DNA from: Psychroserpens burtonensis DSM 12212
Lineage (GTDB): Bacteria > Bacteroidota > Bacteroidia > Flavobacteriales > Flavobacteriaceae
Length of the DNA stretch: 64,000 nucleotides
Assembly (NCBI RefSeq): GCF_000425305.1
Contig: NZ_KE384346.1
Coordinates: forward strand, 122,919 to 186,918
Direction of reading: 5' to 3'
Positions 55,068 through 63,509 of the stretch are shown piece by piece. How positions within the stretch are numbered: the stretch's first letter is position 1; each line of letters opens with the position of its first letter. The notes under the pieces were generated by a model that saw only the letters and a program-made list of their open reading frames with translations, did not search any database and was not told the origin of the DNA. The translations under genes were made by a program, and so were the position numbers.

Positions 55068-56156
55068 TTATTGCTTGATAAGCTTTTTAGTGATAATTCC
55101 GTTTTCAGAACTAAGTCTTACAATATAGATGCCTTTTGCTAATCCAGAGACATTTAATTTCTTTTGATTTGCAGTTATATTTTGAACTTTTACTCTCTTA
55201 CCTAAGATATCGTAAACTTCTGCAGCTAATTCTTGATTAGAAATGATAGTTACTTCATTTCCATTTGCTGGATTTGGATACATCTTAAGTGTTACTTGTT
55301 CGAAGTCTGTTACAGAAAGATTTTCCCACCTGTCTTGAGCATTTGGTCCTCCCCAAATTACAGTTGCTAAATAAGGATTATCAATAAATGGATTTCTATT
55401 TCCTTGCGCAAGACTTCCATTACTTGCATCTCCATGCCAGTCATTACGTGTGATTTCTATATCTGAAACTGGATCTTCAGCGTTCCATTCTAAAAACAAG
55501 TCGATCATATCATCAGGAGTAGAAGCGTTACTTCCAATACCAACATTAGATGGCAGACATTGAGTACCGTAGTGTAAATACATATACATTATGATACGTG
55601 CACAATCACCTTTCCATTCATCTCCAGGATACCATCCACCATTTGCATCTCCGGACTCTCCATTAGGATATTGACCTGAGCTTTTATCTGCAAATCTCTG
55701 ATTACCTCTTGCACCATTTCTTTGGACATCACTAGGTCTGAGCATCAAAGCGTCAGTTCCTGGGCCAGGTGGATTTGTAACAAGACTTGGGTTTGCTAAA
55801 GATCTTGGGTACACATGTTCTCTGTTCCAATCACCAACATCACCACCATTGTCAAATTTACCTCTAGAACGGTCTGTCGTTACATTTCCATCAGTATCAT
55901 TATATCCATAAAGTAAAATGACGTTATCTGAATTATCTGGATCTACGTCTGTAATTCTAGAAGCCACCCATACTTGGCTATAGGTTAAAAAATTAACATG
56001 ATTGTCTATTGTTAAATCAATGAGTTCGCTTTTTAGTGCAAGACCTGTAGTGTTTACTTGACTTCCATAATAAGATTGTAAATCTGTTGGAGGTGTTAAT
56101 TGTGCAAAAGCAAATGAGGTTATAAAAGCAAATAATAATGTGTAAAATTGTTTCAT
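55068..56156 (-). CDS. Secreted endonuclease I family nuclease with T9SS sorting domain
   Basis: This 362-residue protein has a signal peptide (ends FAFA-Q, residue 19), an endonuclease I domain (~25-275) with GDWNREHVYPRSL holding the catalytic His, LRPSDVQRNGARGN and NDWHGDASNG, and a type A T9SS sorting domain at the end (LKMYPNPANGNEVTI, VYDILGKRV, GIYIVRLSSENG, KKLIKQ). It degrades DNA outside the cell, probably for nutrient scavenging. Confidence 0.93.
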   Translation of the reverse strand: MKQFYTLLFAFITSFAFAQLTPPTDLQSYYGSQVNTTGLALKSELIDLTIDNHVNFLTYSQVWVASRITDVDPDNSDNVILLYGYNDTDGNVTTDRSRGKFDNGGDVGDWNREHVYPRSLANPSLVTNPPGPGTDALMLRPSDVQRNGARGNQRFADKSSGQYPNGESGDANGGWYPGDEWKGDCARIIMYMYLHYGTQCLPSNVGIGSNASTPDDMIDLFLEWNAEDPVSDIEITRNDWHGDASNGSLAQGNRNPFIDNPYLATVIWGGPNAQDRWENLSVTDFEQVTLKMYPNPANGNEVTIISNQELAAEVYDILGKRVKVQNITANQKKLNVSGLAKGIYIVRLSSENGIITKKLIKQ

Positions 56157-56171
56157 ATATTGGGTATTATT

Positions 56172-57392
56172 TTATTTAAGTATTTTCTTTTCTAATAAAG
56201 CCATGTAAAATCCATCGTATCCCGTTTTATGTGACAAAATGCTTTTATCTTTTACAAAGGTAAAATCTTTTCCTGAATCAGATGTTAAAAATTTATCAAC
56301 TTGCTCTTTGTTTTCTGAGGGGAGAATTGAGCATGTAGCATAAACCATTTTTCCACCATCTCTTACGATTCTAGAGTATTGTTGTAAAATCTCTTGTTGT
56401 GTAGCCTTAATGTTTTCAATAAATTCTGGTTGTAATTTCCATTTAGCATCAGGATTTCGTCGTAAGACACCTAGGCCAGAGCAAGGGGCGTCAATTAAAA
56501 CACGATCTGCTTTATCATATAGTTTTTTTATAACTTTAGTAGATTCTATTGGTCGTGTTTCTATATTCCAGGCACCATTGCGTTTTGCTCTTCGTTTAAG
56601 CTCATTTAATTTATGAGCATAAATATCTAAAGCGATAACTTGACCTTTGTTTTCCATTAACGACGCCAGGTGAAGTGCTTTTCCACCAGCACCAGCACAA
56701 GTATCAACGACTCTCATTCCAGGCTTTACATCTAGAAATTCTGCTACTAATTGTGACGATGCATCTTGTACTTCAAAGAAACCATTTTTAAAAGATTCAG
56801 TTTGAAAGACATTCGCTCTTTCTTTAAGTTTAAGCGCATTTGGATAACCTTTGATACTTTCTGTATCAATACCATCATCAAATAAAAGCGACTGTAATTT
56901 ATCTTTTGTTGTATTAAGGGTATTTACTCTTAAAATAACATCTGCTTGTTCGTTTAAAGCTGTAATTTCTTTAGTCCAAACAGATTCTCCTAATTCTTTT
57001 ACACCTAATTCATCTAACCAATCTGGTATGGATTCTTTAAATTTTCGAGTTTTAGAGAGTTCATCAAAACGGCCTTTTATTTTTCTTGAAGGCGTATTTT
57101 CAAAATAACTCCAGTCTGGTAATTTTATGCCTCTTAACGTTGCCCAAACTGCAAATATTCGCCAAATATTCTCTCTGTCATAAGGCGCTTTGACTTCTGC
57201 AATTTCTGTATATAAACGTTTCCATCTTACAATATCATAAACGGTCTCTGCAACAAAACCGCGATCGCGACTTCCCCAACGCTTGTCACGCTTAAGGAGT
57301 TGTTGAATTACTTTGTCTGCATATTTGCCTTCGTTAAGGATTAATGTTAATCCGTCGATGACTGCAAAGCATAAATTTCTGTGTAAACGCAT
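56172..57392 (-). CDS. RsmB/NOP family RNA (cytosine-C5) methyltransferase
   Basis: I start this at ATG 57392 (406 residues, MRLHRNLCFAV), the usual family start; the frame stays open 10 codons further. The C-terminal half is a Rossmann methyltransferase with the SAM loop VVDTCAGAGGKALHLA, DAPCSGLGVLRRNPD and the catalytic Cys motif YATCSILPSEN. The N-terminal half is an NusB-like/PUA-like helical part. It methylates cytosine in rRNA or tRNA, most likely 16S rRNA. Confidence 0.92.
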   Translation of the reverse strand: MRLHRNLCFAVIDGLTLILNEGKYADKVIQQLLKRDKRWGSRDRGFVAETVYDIVRWKRLYTEIAEVKAPYDRENIWRIFAVWATLRGIKLPDWSYFENTPSRKIKGRFDELSKTRKFKESIPDWLDELGVKELGESVWTKEITALNEQADVILRVNTLNTTKDKLQSLLFDDGIDTESIKGYPNALKLKERANVFQTESFKNGFFEVQDASSQLVAEFLDVKPGMRVVDTCAGAGGKALHLASLMENKGQVIALDIYAHKLNELKRRAKRNGAWNIETRPIESTKVIKKLYDKADRVLIDAPCSGLGVLRRNPDAKWKLQPEFIENIKATQQEILQQYSRIVRDGGKMVYATCSILPSENKEQVDKFLTSDSGKDFTFVKDKSILSHKTGYDGFYMALLEKKILK

Positions 57393-57484
57393 TATAAAAA
57401 AATTAGGCATGCAAAGGTACATTAAAAGTTGATATATAAAAGACTCTAAAAATTGTTATCTTCTGAAAATAAATTCAAATTTCA

Positions 57485-57512
57485 CACAAGTTTTATTTTT
57501 GGATAGCATCTA
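57485..57512 (+). promoter_or_regulatory. ECF-type promoter copy 1 (sigma gene)
   Basis: CACAAGTT, 14 nt, CATCTA. It ends 32 nt before the TTG start of the sigma factor gene, so the factor probably drives its own transcription. Confidence 0.72.
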
Positions 57513-57544
57513 AACCTTATTATGTAATATTTAACCACCTGTTT

Positions 57545-58123
57545 TTGTCAGAAACTGAATTTATAACGCAATTAAAAAATCAAACCAGGGCTTCCTATAA
57601 TAAGCTTTTAGATGATTTTCAGCAAAAAGTATTTGCTACATGTATATCCTTTGTTCCTAATAGAGAAGATGCAGAAGATATAGCTCAAGAGGTTTTTGTG
57701 GAGGTATTTAATTCTATTTGTAATTTTAAAGGTCAGTCTAGACTATCAACTTGGATATATAAGATCACTACCAATAAATGTTTAGAGTTTATTAGAAAGC
57801 GAAATACAAAAAAGAGATTTGCATTTTTACAATCGCTTTCGGGATATAATTTTGAAATTGATAAAACTAAGTATTTTACTGAAATGAGTCATCCTGGGAT
57901 AGTTTTAGAGAATAAGGAAACTAGTGAAACTCTTTTTTATGCTATTAATCAATTACCTGAAGCCCAAAAAATAGTATTCACATTACATAAGGTAGATGGT
58001 AAGAATTATCAAGAAATTAGCGAAATCATCGAAAAAAGTGTCTCTTCTGTGGAATCGTTAATGTTTCGAGCTAAAAAGAATTTACAACGTTTATTAGAAA
58101 ATTTTTATAAAAATGACAATTAG
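57545..58123 (+). CDS. ECF sigma factor (CnrH-like locus)
   Basis: The 192-residue sigma-70 family protein has only regions 2 and 4: region 2 with NREDAEDIAQEVFVEVF and SRLSTWIYKITTNKC, and region 4 with LPEAQKIVFTLHKVDGKNYQEISEII and SVSSVESLMFRAKKNLQ as the helix-turn-helix. The start is a TTG at 57545, the only suitable start after the promoter. Next come an anti-sigma-like membrane protein and a Spy/CnrX-like periplasmic protein, an order similar in content to CnrYXH metal-sensing systems. Confidence 0.9.
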   Translation: MSETEFITQLKNQTRASYNKLLDDFQQKVFATCISFVPNREDAEDIAQEVFVEVFNSICNFKGQSRLSTWIYKITTNKCLEFIRKRNTKKRFAFLQSLSGYNFEIDKTKYFTEMSHPGIVLENKETSETLFYAINQLPEAQKIVFTLHKVDGKNYQEISEIIEKSVSSVESLMFRAKKNLQRLLENFYKNDN

Positions 58124-58151
58124 GACAAGTTTTGTGAAATTTTCACATCTA
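58124..58151 (+). promoter_or_regulatory. ECF-type promoter copy 2 (anti-sigma gene)
   Basis: GACAAGTT, 14 nt, CATCTA, starting directly after the sigma factor stop. It ends only 10 nt before the ATG at 58162, so the transcript would have almost no leader. Confidence 0.68.
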
Positions 58152-58161
58152 ATATAATACA

Positions 58162-58473
58162 ATGGAAACAAATAGTAACATACAGGATAAAATTGATTTG
58201 GTTTTAAATAGTGCAGACACTATCAATGAAACTCATATATCTCCGTTTTTTAAAGACAAGACAATGCAACGTTTGTTTGCTGAACGCGAAGTGAAAACAA
58301 ACGTTTGGAGCTGGTTTACACCAAAAATTCAATTAGCAACTTTGGTTTGTGTTTTATTTTTCAACGTCTATGCAGTAAGAGAAATAAAAACTACAAATTA
58401 TAACGAATCAATGTCTAGTTTTGCTTCAGATTATGGATTAACTATAGAATCTGAAACTTCATTATTTAATTAA
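58162..58473 (+). CDS. Small single-pass membrane protein, probable anti-sigma factor
   Basis: This 103-residue protein has a charged N-terminal part (~1-50), one membrane segment (IQLATLVCVLFFNVYAV, ~55-72) and a short periplasmic tail. No known domain is recognised. Its size, topology and position between the sigma factor and the CnrX-like gene match anti-sigma proteins such as CnrY. The function is inferred from context only. Confidence 0.7.
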   Translation: METNSNIQDKIDLVLNSADTINETHISPFFKDKTMQRLFAEREVKTNVWSWFTPKIQLATLVCVLFFNVYAVREIKTTNYNESMSSFASDYGLTIESETSLFN

Positions 58474-58478
58474 TTGCC

Positions 58479-58940
58479 ATGAAAAAAAATAACACCTTAT
58501 ACCTCTTACTTATAGTTCTAATCATGATGAACGGTTTTTTTTTATTTAATTATATAGGAAGACCAGATCACAAGAGCCCAAAAGAATCTAGTGATTTTAT
58601 TGCAAAAGAGTTAGGTTTTAACGACAACCAATTACAACAGTTTAAAGCATTGGAAACAACACATCATCATAATATGAGAGATATTGGCGATGATGTAAAA
58701 TCGGTTAAAAATGAATTGTTTAAGAAAATTACTGCAACGTCCATAAACCAGTCTACAATTGATAGCCTAATTACTGTAATTTCTGAAAAGGAACAACTAA
58801 AGGAGAAAGAATTATTTTCTAGATTACGACGCATGTACGAGTTGTGTAATGAACAACAGAAAGAAGAGTTTAGTGCCATTATTAAAAACGCGCGTAAATT
58901 TGATAATCGAGGACCTGAAATGCCTCGAAAACCCGAATAA
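58479..58940 (+). CDS. Periplasmic Spy/CnrX-like heavy-metal sensor protein
   Basis: The 153-residue protein has an N-terminal membrane anchor (YLLLIVLIMMNGFFLFNYI) and a helical-hairpin periplasmic domain of the Spy/CpxP/CnrX type (KELGFNDNQLQQFKALETTHHHNMRDI, SRLRRMYELCNEQQKEEF). The HHHN cluster is a plausible metal site. It begins 5 nt after the anti-sigma-like gene. In CnrX systems such a protein senses Ni or Co and frees the sigma factor; the metal here is unknown. Confidence 0.78.
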   Translation: MKKNNTLYLLLIVLIMMNGFFLFNYIGRPDHKSPKESSDFIAKELGFNDNQLQQFKALETTHHHNMRDIGDDVKSVKNELFKKITATSINQSTIDSLITVISEKEQLKEKELFSRLRRMYELCNEQQKEEFSAIIKNARKFDNRGPEMPRKPE

Positions 58941-58964
58941 TAGAAATATTTTTTATTAAAGCTA

Positions 58965-58998
58965 AAAAGACCTTCATTTTTTGAAGGTCTTTTTTTTG
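58965..58998 (+). terminator. Terminator of the sigma/anti-sigma/sensor operon
   Basis: AAAGACCTTCA/TGAAGGTCTTT forms a perfect stem followed by a run of T. Confidence 0.88.
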
Positions 58999-59020
58999 TG
59001 TTTTATTTAACAAGGGTTGC

Positions 59021-59048
59021 CACAAGTTCTTTAATGATATGACATCTA
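59021..59048 (+). promoter_or_regulatory. ECF-type promoter copy 3 (EF-hand gene)
   Basis: CACAAGTT, 14 nt, CATCTA, ending 28 nt before the ATG of the EF-hand gene and just after the upstream terminator. Confidence 0.72.
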
Positions 59049-59076
59049 AAAGTAGATAACATTAAAATTTAAAAAG

Positions 59077-59376
59077 ATGAAAAGTAACACATTAAAAACG
59101 GTAGTATTAGTATTTGGGATAGCATTATTTATGTCAAATTATTCCTTCGGACAATCTCAAGACCGACAAGAAATAAAAGAACCACCAACGTTTAAGCAAT
59201 TATTAAAAGAAATGGATAAAAACGAAGATGGTCAACTTTCAAAAGCAGAAGTTAAGGGGCCTTTAAAAGATAATTTTACAGAAATTGATACTAATGAAGA
59301 TGGCTATATTACAAAAAAGGAATTGGAAGATGCTCCAAAACCAGAACGTAAAGAACGAAAAAGAAATAAAATTTGA
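59077..59376 (+). CDS. Secreted EF-hand protein
   Basis: A 99-residue protein with a signal peptide (cut near residue 25) and two canonical EF-hand loops: Asp47-Asn49-Asp51-Gln53-Ser55-Glu58 and Asp71-Asn73-Asp75-Tyr77-Thr79-Glu82. The tail is very basic (KPERKERKRNKI). It should bind calcium or a similar ion in the periplasm. It has its own ECF-type promoter and terminator, so it is a single-gene member of the regulon. Confidence 0.88.
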   Translation: MKSNTLKTVVLVFGIALFMSNYSFGQSQDRQEIKEPPTFKQLLKEMDKNEDGQLSKAEVKGPLKDNFTEIDTNEDGYITKKELEDAPKPERKERKRNKI

Positions 59377-59387
59377 TTGGTTGGTTT

Positions 59388-59420
59388 TAAAGCTTAATGA
59401 GAGATTGCGAAGCTTTTTTT
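59388..59420 (+). terminator. Terminator after the EF-hand gene
   Basis: AAAGCTT (59389-59395) pairs with AAGCTTT (59410-59416), followed by T residues. The stem is short. Confidence 0.6.
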
Positions 59421-59439
59421 AAGAAGAATATGAATAAGT

Positions 59440-59467
59440 CACAAGTTTTATTTTAAAACCGCATCTA
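59440..59467 (+). promoter_or_regulatory. ECF-type promoter copy 4 (YHYH operon)
   Basis: CACAAGTT, 14 nt, CATCTA, ending 33 nt before the ATG of the YHYH lipoprotein gene. Confidence 0.72.
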
Positions 59468-59500
59468 TACATATAACAATAACTAATTAATAAGTAATCA

Positions 59501-60607
59501 ATGAAAAACTATTTTAAAATTCTATTAGTAATCCTATCAGTATCCACAGTGTTTTGGGCTTGTTCAAGTAATGATGATTCTGGAAATGGAGATGGAGATG
59601 GAGAAAATCAAGCACCTTCGACATTTACAGTTGCAGTGAGTTCAACGTCAACCTCAGGAGCAACAATAAACTGGACACAAGCAACAGATGATGATGGAGA
59701 TATAGTAACGTATACTGTAAACTTAGATGGATCAGAATTAGCTACTAATTTATCAACTCAAAATTATACCTTTTCTGGTTTAACCAATTCTACTTCATAT
59801 TCTGGATCTATTGTAGCTTCAGATGGAAATGGAGGAACTTCAACAGCCTCTTTCAGCATTACAACAGATACTGAAACTACACCAGCAACCTTGCACTTAG
59901 CATTTGCAGAGTTTGATGCAGATAACACAGATATCATGTTAAGTGGTTCTAATGTTGTAATAGAAAGTAATGGTTTGCCAAATCATACATCACCTTATTG
60001 GTCAAATACTACAGAGCGTTCAGCTGTTGATCCAATGGGAAATACGCTAGTTACACCAGCAGCTGCAGAGAATCATCCTTTATTTGTAGAACCAACAGTG
60101 ACATCTTATGCACAAATGGCTCCAGGAAATATAGACGATTTTAATGGGTCTTACTCTTTAACTGTATCTGGAAATCCTGCATTAGCCTCTAGCTCAACTT
60201 CAACAGGACTTGGTCCAATAGGTATTGCAATTTCTGGGTCAATGATTTATAATGACGAAGAAGGTCCAAACATACCTTTAGACAATGCAGTGGGTTCATT
60301 AGATTATACAGCAGCACACACAGGACCACAGAGTTACCACTACCATTTAGAAACGAAAGCTTGGTCTAACGATGACGATAAATTAATCGGAATTATCGCT
60401 GATGGGTTTTTTATCTACGGAAGGAAATGTAACTCAACAAACGATTATCCAAGTGATTTAGATGCATCTGGAGGTCACACAAGTACAACACAACATAGTG
60501 ATGGTGCATCAGAATATCACTACCACATTCAAAACGAATTATATTTAAACCAATATTATATTTTATTCCCAGGTGACTATCAAGGAACTCCAAGTAATAT
60601 TCAGTAA
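59501..60607 (+). CDS. YHYH-domain lipoprotein with fibronectin III-like domain
   Basis: The 368-residue lipoprotein (lipobox VFWACS, Cys21) has a Gly/Asp-rich linker, a fibronectin III-like domain (~38-125) and a YHYH domain (~150-365) showing the name motif twice: SYHYHLETKAW and EYHYHIQNEL, with LIGIIADGFFIYGRK between. The paired His clusters suggest metal, perhaps copper, binding. It heads an overlapping operon with a MORN-repeat lipoprotein and an SCO protein. Confidence 0.88.
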   Translation: MKNYFKILLVILSVSTVFWACSSNDDSGNGDGDGENQAPSTFTVAVSSTSTSGATINWTQATDDDGDIVTYTVNLDGSELATNLSTQNYTFSGLTNSTSYSGSIVASDGNGGTSTASFSITTDTETTPATLHLAFAEFDADNTDIMLSGSNVVIESNGLPNHTSPYWSNTTERSAVDPMGNTLVTPAAAENHPLFVEPTVTSYAQMAPGNIDDFNGSYSLTVSGNPALASSSTSTGLGPIGIAISGSMIYNDEEGPNIPLDNAVGSLDYTAAHTGPQSYHYHLETKAWSNDDDKLIGIIADGFFIYGRKCNSTNDYPSDLDASGGHTSTTQHSDGASEYHYHIQNELYLNQYYILFPGDYQGTPSNIQ

Positions 60608-61199
60608 AACAGCTTTATGCCTAAGTCTGTTGATTATTGTTTCCTGTCAAAAGGAAGCACAGAAACCTATGGCGTTTGCAGAAGCTGCAGAAGGTACGAC
60701 AGATTATATTACAATTAATAAGAGTGAGTTAGAGTTAAAACCAAATTTAGGGTTGATGTATTATAACAATCAACCCTTTACTGGTGTTTCAGAGGTGTTT
60801 TATTCTGAAATTGTAAAGGCTGAAACAATTGAGCATAAAAATGGAAAACGTCATGGACTATACAAAAAATGGTTTCCTGACGGAACATTAAGTTTTGAAG
60901 CAAATTATAATAACGGACTTCAAGAAGGCACAGCAAAATCCTGGTGGAAAGATGGAAAATTACGTTCCGAAGCAAACTACAATAATGGCATCGTTAACGG
61001 AATCCAATTACAATGGTATAAATCTGGAAATCTGTTTAAACAAATGACCATCGTTAATGGTAAAGAAGAAGGCTTGCAAAAAGCTTGGAGAGATAACGGA
61101 AAAATATATAATAACTACGAAGCAAAAAACGAACGAATTTTTGGATTAAAACGTGCCAGTCTTTGCTTTCAATTAGAAGATGAAATTGTACAAAATTAA
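60573..61199 (+). CDS. MORN/YwqK-repeat lipoprotein
   Basis: This 208-residue lipoprotein starts at a GTG (60573) inside the 3' end of the YHYH gene (35-nt overlap); this start gives a full signal and lipobox (LLIIVSC). The body is made of MORN-like repeats of the YwqK type: GKRHGLYKKWFPDGTLSFE, GLQEGTAKSWWKDGKLRSE, GIVNGIQLQWYKSGNLFKQ. Such proteins are often labelled antitoxins, but here context suggests an envelope scaffold or partner of its neighbours. Confidence 0.85.
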   Translation: MTIKELQVIFSKTALCLSLLIIVSCQKEAQKPMAFAEAAEGTTDYITINKSELELKPNLGLMYYNNQPFTGVSEVFYSEIVKAETIEHKNGKRHGLYKKWFPDGTLSFEANYNNGLQEGTAKSWWKDGKLRSEANYNNGIVNGIQLQWYKSGNLFKQMTIVNGKEEGLQKAWRDNGKIYNNYEAKNERIFGLKRASLCFQLEDEIVQN

Positions 61200-61854
61200 T
61201 AGTATATTTAGTTGCTTGTTGTTTTTTACGATTGTTGGATGTAAAGAAACTAAAACACAAGAAAAGACAAGTAGAGTAGATGCGTTACCGTATTATGCTG
61301 AGGCAACATTTACGCCAAATTGGTTGGATGGAGACGATGAGAACTTAAAAAGTTTTCATACAATCCCATCTTTTAATTTAACTAATCAATTAGGAGAAAC
61401 AGTATCAGAAAAAACATTTGAAAACAAAATCTACGTTGCAGATTTTTTCTTTACAACCTGTTCAGGCATTTGCCCAAAAATGACAGCCAATATGAAAGTG
61501 CTTCAGGATGAATTTTTAGATGATGACGAGATTTTGTTGCTGTCACACTCTGTTACTCCAGAAACCGATTCTGTACCAACCCTAAAACAATATGCAGAGA
61601 ATAAAGGCATCATTAATAGTAAATGGCATTTAGTAACGGGAGATAGAAAACAAATTTATGACTTAGGGAGACAATCTTATTTCGCAGAAGATGATTTAGG
61701 ACTTGATAAAACAGATGAAGATTTTCTTCATACCGAAAACTTTGTACTCATAGATCAAAACAGACATATAAGAGGAATTTATAATGGCTTAAATAAAACC
61801 GCAGTTCAGCAATTAATAGCAGATGTAAAAACTCTACAACGAAAGATTGATTGA
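61180..61854 (+). CDS. SCO1/SenC family copper/thiol protein (lipoprotein)
   Basis: The 224-residue thioredoxin-fold protein has a lipobox (FFTIVGC, Cys21), the metal/redox motif CSGIC (Cys94, Cys98) and the conserved distal His184 (FLHTENFVLID). SCO proteins deliver copper to cytochrome oxidase or act in thiol redox control. It overlaps the MORN gene by 20 nt, so the three genes are translationally linked, and all fall under ECF promoter copy 4. Confidence 0.93.
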   Translation: MKLYKINSIFSCLLFFTIVGCKETKTQEKTSRVDALPYYAEATFTPNWLDGDDENLKSFHTIPSFNLTNQLGETVSEKTFENKIYVADFFFTTCSGICPKMTANMKVLQDEFLDDDEILLLSHSVTPETDSVPTLKQYAENKGIINSKWHLVTGDRKQIYDLGRQSYFAEDDLGLDKTDEDFLHTENFVLIDQNRHIRGIYNGLNKTAVQQLIADVKTLQRKID

Positions 61855-61874
61855 TAGTTTAATGTTGATTTTTT

Positions 61875-61915
61875 GAGAAGCTTCATGATTATGTCATGAA
61901 GCTTTTCTATTTTTA
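61875..61915 (+). terminator. Terminator of the YHYH-MORN-SCO operon
   Basis: GAGAAGCTTCATGA (61875-61888) pairs with TCATGAAGCTTTTC (61894-61907), followed by a T-rich tract. Confidence 0.85.
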
Positions 61916-61939
61916 AGGACATACTTCAAATTAGATGTT

Positions 61940-63058
61940 ATGAAAAGAATTTTGGTTTTAATATTAGGTCCATTATTAATTATAGGTTTAGGAAGCTGCG
62001 GATTGTTTAGAGCTAATAAATTTATTTATGAACCAGTTGGGAAACGTTTTTCAAAAGTTGAGATTGAAATAATACTTCAAGATTCTACTTTGAATGTTAG
62101 AGCTTTAGAAGTTGATAAAGATGGAGTTGGGGTTTTTGCTTCATCAAAGGGAGATTTTGGCTATATTCATGAAGATAGATTCATAGATATAGATTTGAAT
62201 CATAAGGAAGAGTTAGTAGCTCGAATTTTTCATACGTTTAATTTTAATAAAGATTCTATTCCAAATTTTAGATCTGTAGCAAAAACAAAAAAAAGCACTT
62301 TTGCTATGGGGATTGGTTCTCCTGCTATTGTGATTAAGGTTTCAGAAGAGGAAAGTTGGCCAATTGTCTATCAAGAAAATCACCCAAAAGCATTTTACGA
62401 TTCTATGGAGTTTTGGAATGACGATGAAGGCATTGCCATTGGTGACCCAACAGATGATTGTATGAGTGTCATCATCACACGTGATGGCGGAAGAACTTGG
62501 ACAAAATTGTCATGTGATAATTTGCCAAAAGCAAAAGAAGGGGAAGCAGCTTTTGCGGCAAGTGATTCTAATATTGCAATTGTTGGAGACAAGACTTGGG
62601 TCGCAACAGGAGGAAAAGCAAGTAGAATAATGTATTCTCCAGATAAAGGTAAAACGTGGGAAGTTTATGAGACACCAATTGTACAGGGTTTAGAAACTAC
62701 AGGAATGTATTCCCTAGATTTTTATGATGAGAACAATGGTTTTGCTATTGGAGGCGATTATACAAAAGCAGCAGATAGTAGCGCAAATAAAATAAGAACA
62801 CGAGATGGTGGTAAAACATGGCAGCTTGCTGCTCCAAACCAATCTCCAGGTTATAGAAGTTGTGTGCAATATGTGCCAAATTCAAATGCAAAAGAATTGG
62901 TCGCTGTGGGTTTTAATGGTATTGATTACTCCAGTAGTGCTGGAGCCTCTTGGACGCATTTAAGTGACGAAGGTTTTTATACCATCAGGTTTTTAAATGA
63001 TAGTGTGGCGTACGCAGCAGGAAATAAACGCATTGCTAAGTTATCGTTTAGAGAGTAG
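61940..63058 (+). CDS. Ycf48/BNR-type beta-propeller lipoprotein
   Basis: The 372-residue lipoprotein (lipobox GLGSC, Cys20) has sialidase/Ycf48-like propeller blades with Asp-box motifs: TRDGGRTWTKL, SPDKGKTWEVY, TRDGGKTWQLA, SSSAGASWTHL. Many such proteins are annotated as oxidoreductases without proof. It lies after the terminator of the ECF regulon and has no ECF-type promoter, so it is probably separate. It converges on the next gene with only 5 nt between the stops. Confidence 0.85.
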   Translation: MKRILVLILGPLLIIGLGSCGLFRANKFIYEPVGKRFSKVEIEIILQDSTLNVRALEVDKDGVGVFASSKGDFGYIHEDRFIDIDLNHKEELVARIFHTFNFNKDSIPNFRSVAKTKKSTFAMGIGSPAIVIKVSEEESWPIVYQENHPKAFYDSMEFWNDDEGIAIGDPTDDCMSVIITRDGGRTWTKLSCDNLPKAKEGEAAFAASDSNIAIVGDKTWVATGGKASRIMYSPDKGKTWEVYETPIVQGLETTGMYSLDFYDENNGFAIGGDYTKAADSSANKIRTRDGGKTWQLAAPNQSPGYRSCVQYVPNSNAKELVAVGFNGIDYSSSAGASWTHLSDEGFYTIRFLNDSVAYAAGNKRIAKLSFRE

Positions 63059-63063
63059 CTCTA

Positions 63064-63504
63064 TTATTCTTTTCGCTTGCCTTTTCGTTTTCTCATTTCA
63101 TTAAACATACGTCTATTGAATTCGTCCTCAGAGATTTTGAGTAGAATCACTTTTTTCGCAGGAATAACGGTTATTAAATCGGTTGTAAATTGTTTTCTTA
63201 ATTCCAGTTTTTTCTGTTCTAAAATGAGCATCTTATCAATCATAGATTTCGCGTCTGCTTCACTCATAGATTCTATATCTGCATCTTTTCGATTTTGACG
63301 TGAGTCTTGTCGTAAGGCCTTAATATTGGTTTCATGTGCATTATAGATTGGCCAGAACTTTTGGGCCTCAGTTTCGGTTAGCGCTAATTTTTCAGTAATG
63401 AAAGCTATTTTTAAGGATTTTATGCGTTCCCTTTTTTCTTTTCCTTGGGAAAAAGCACTCACTGTGATGGCAATGAATAGGAGTGTTAAAGTGATTTTTT
63501 TCAT
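63064..63504 (-). CDS. Secreted 'sensor of ECF-type sigma factor' family protein
   Basis: A 146-residue protein with a signal peptide (cut after SAFS-Q, residue 20) and a long helical, Lys/Glu/Arg-rich body (ERIKSLKIAFITEKLALTETEAQKFWPIYNA). This family usually follows ECF sigma and anti-sigma genes in flavobacteria. It is 5 nt downstream of the anti-sigma-like gene that runs off the right edge. Confidence 0.75.
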   Translation of the reverse strand: MKKITLTLLFIAITVSAFSQGKEKRERIKSLKIAFITEKLALTETEAQKFWPIYNAHETNIKALRQDSRQNRKDADIESMSEADAKSMIDKMLILEQKKLELRKQFTTDLITVIPAKKVILLKISEDEFNRRMFNEMRKRKGKRKE

Positions 63505-63509
63505 AATAA

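Noticed and set aside
57494-57501. TATTTTTG as an ordinary TAnnTTTG promoter of the sigma gene
   Set aside because: It lies inside the spacer of the ECF-type promoter and has no -33 partner at a suitable distance; the four-copy ECF motif explains the site better.
60573-61199. The MORN/YwqK protein as an antitoxin of a toxin-antitoxin pair
   Set aside because: It has a lipoprotein signal and no toxin-like neighbour; the antitoxin label is a database habit for this repeat.
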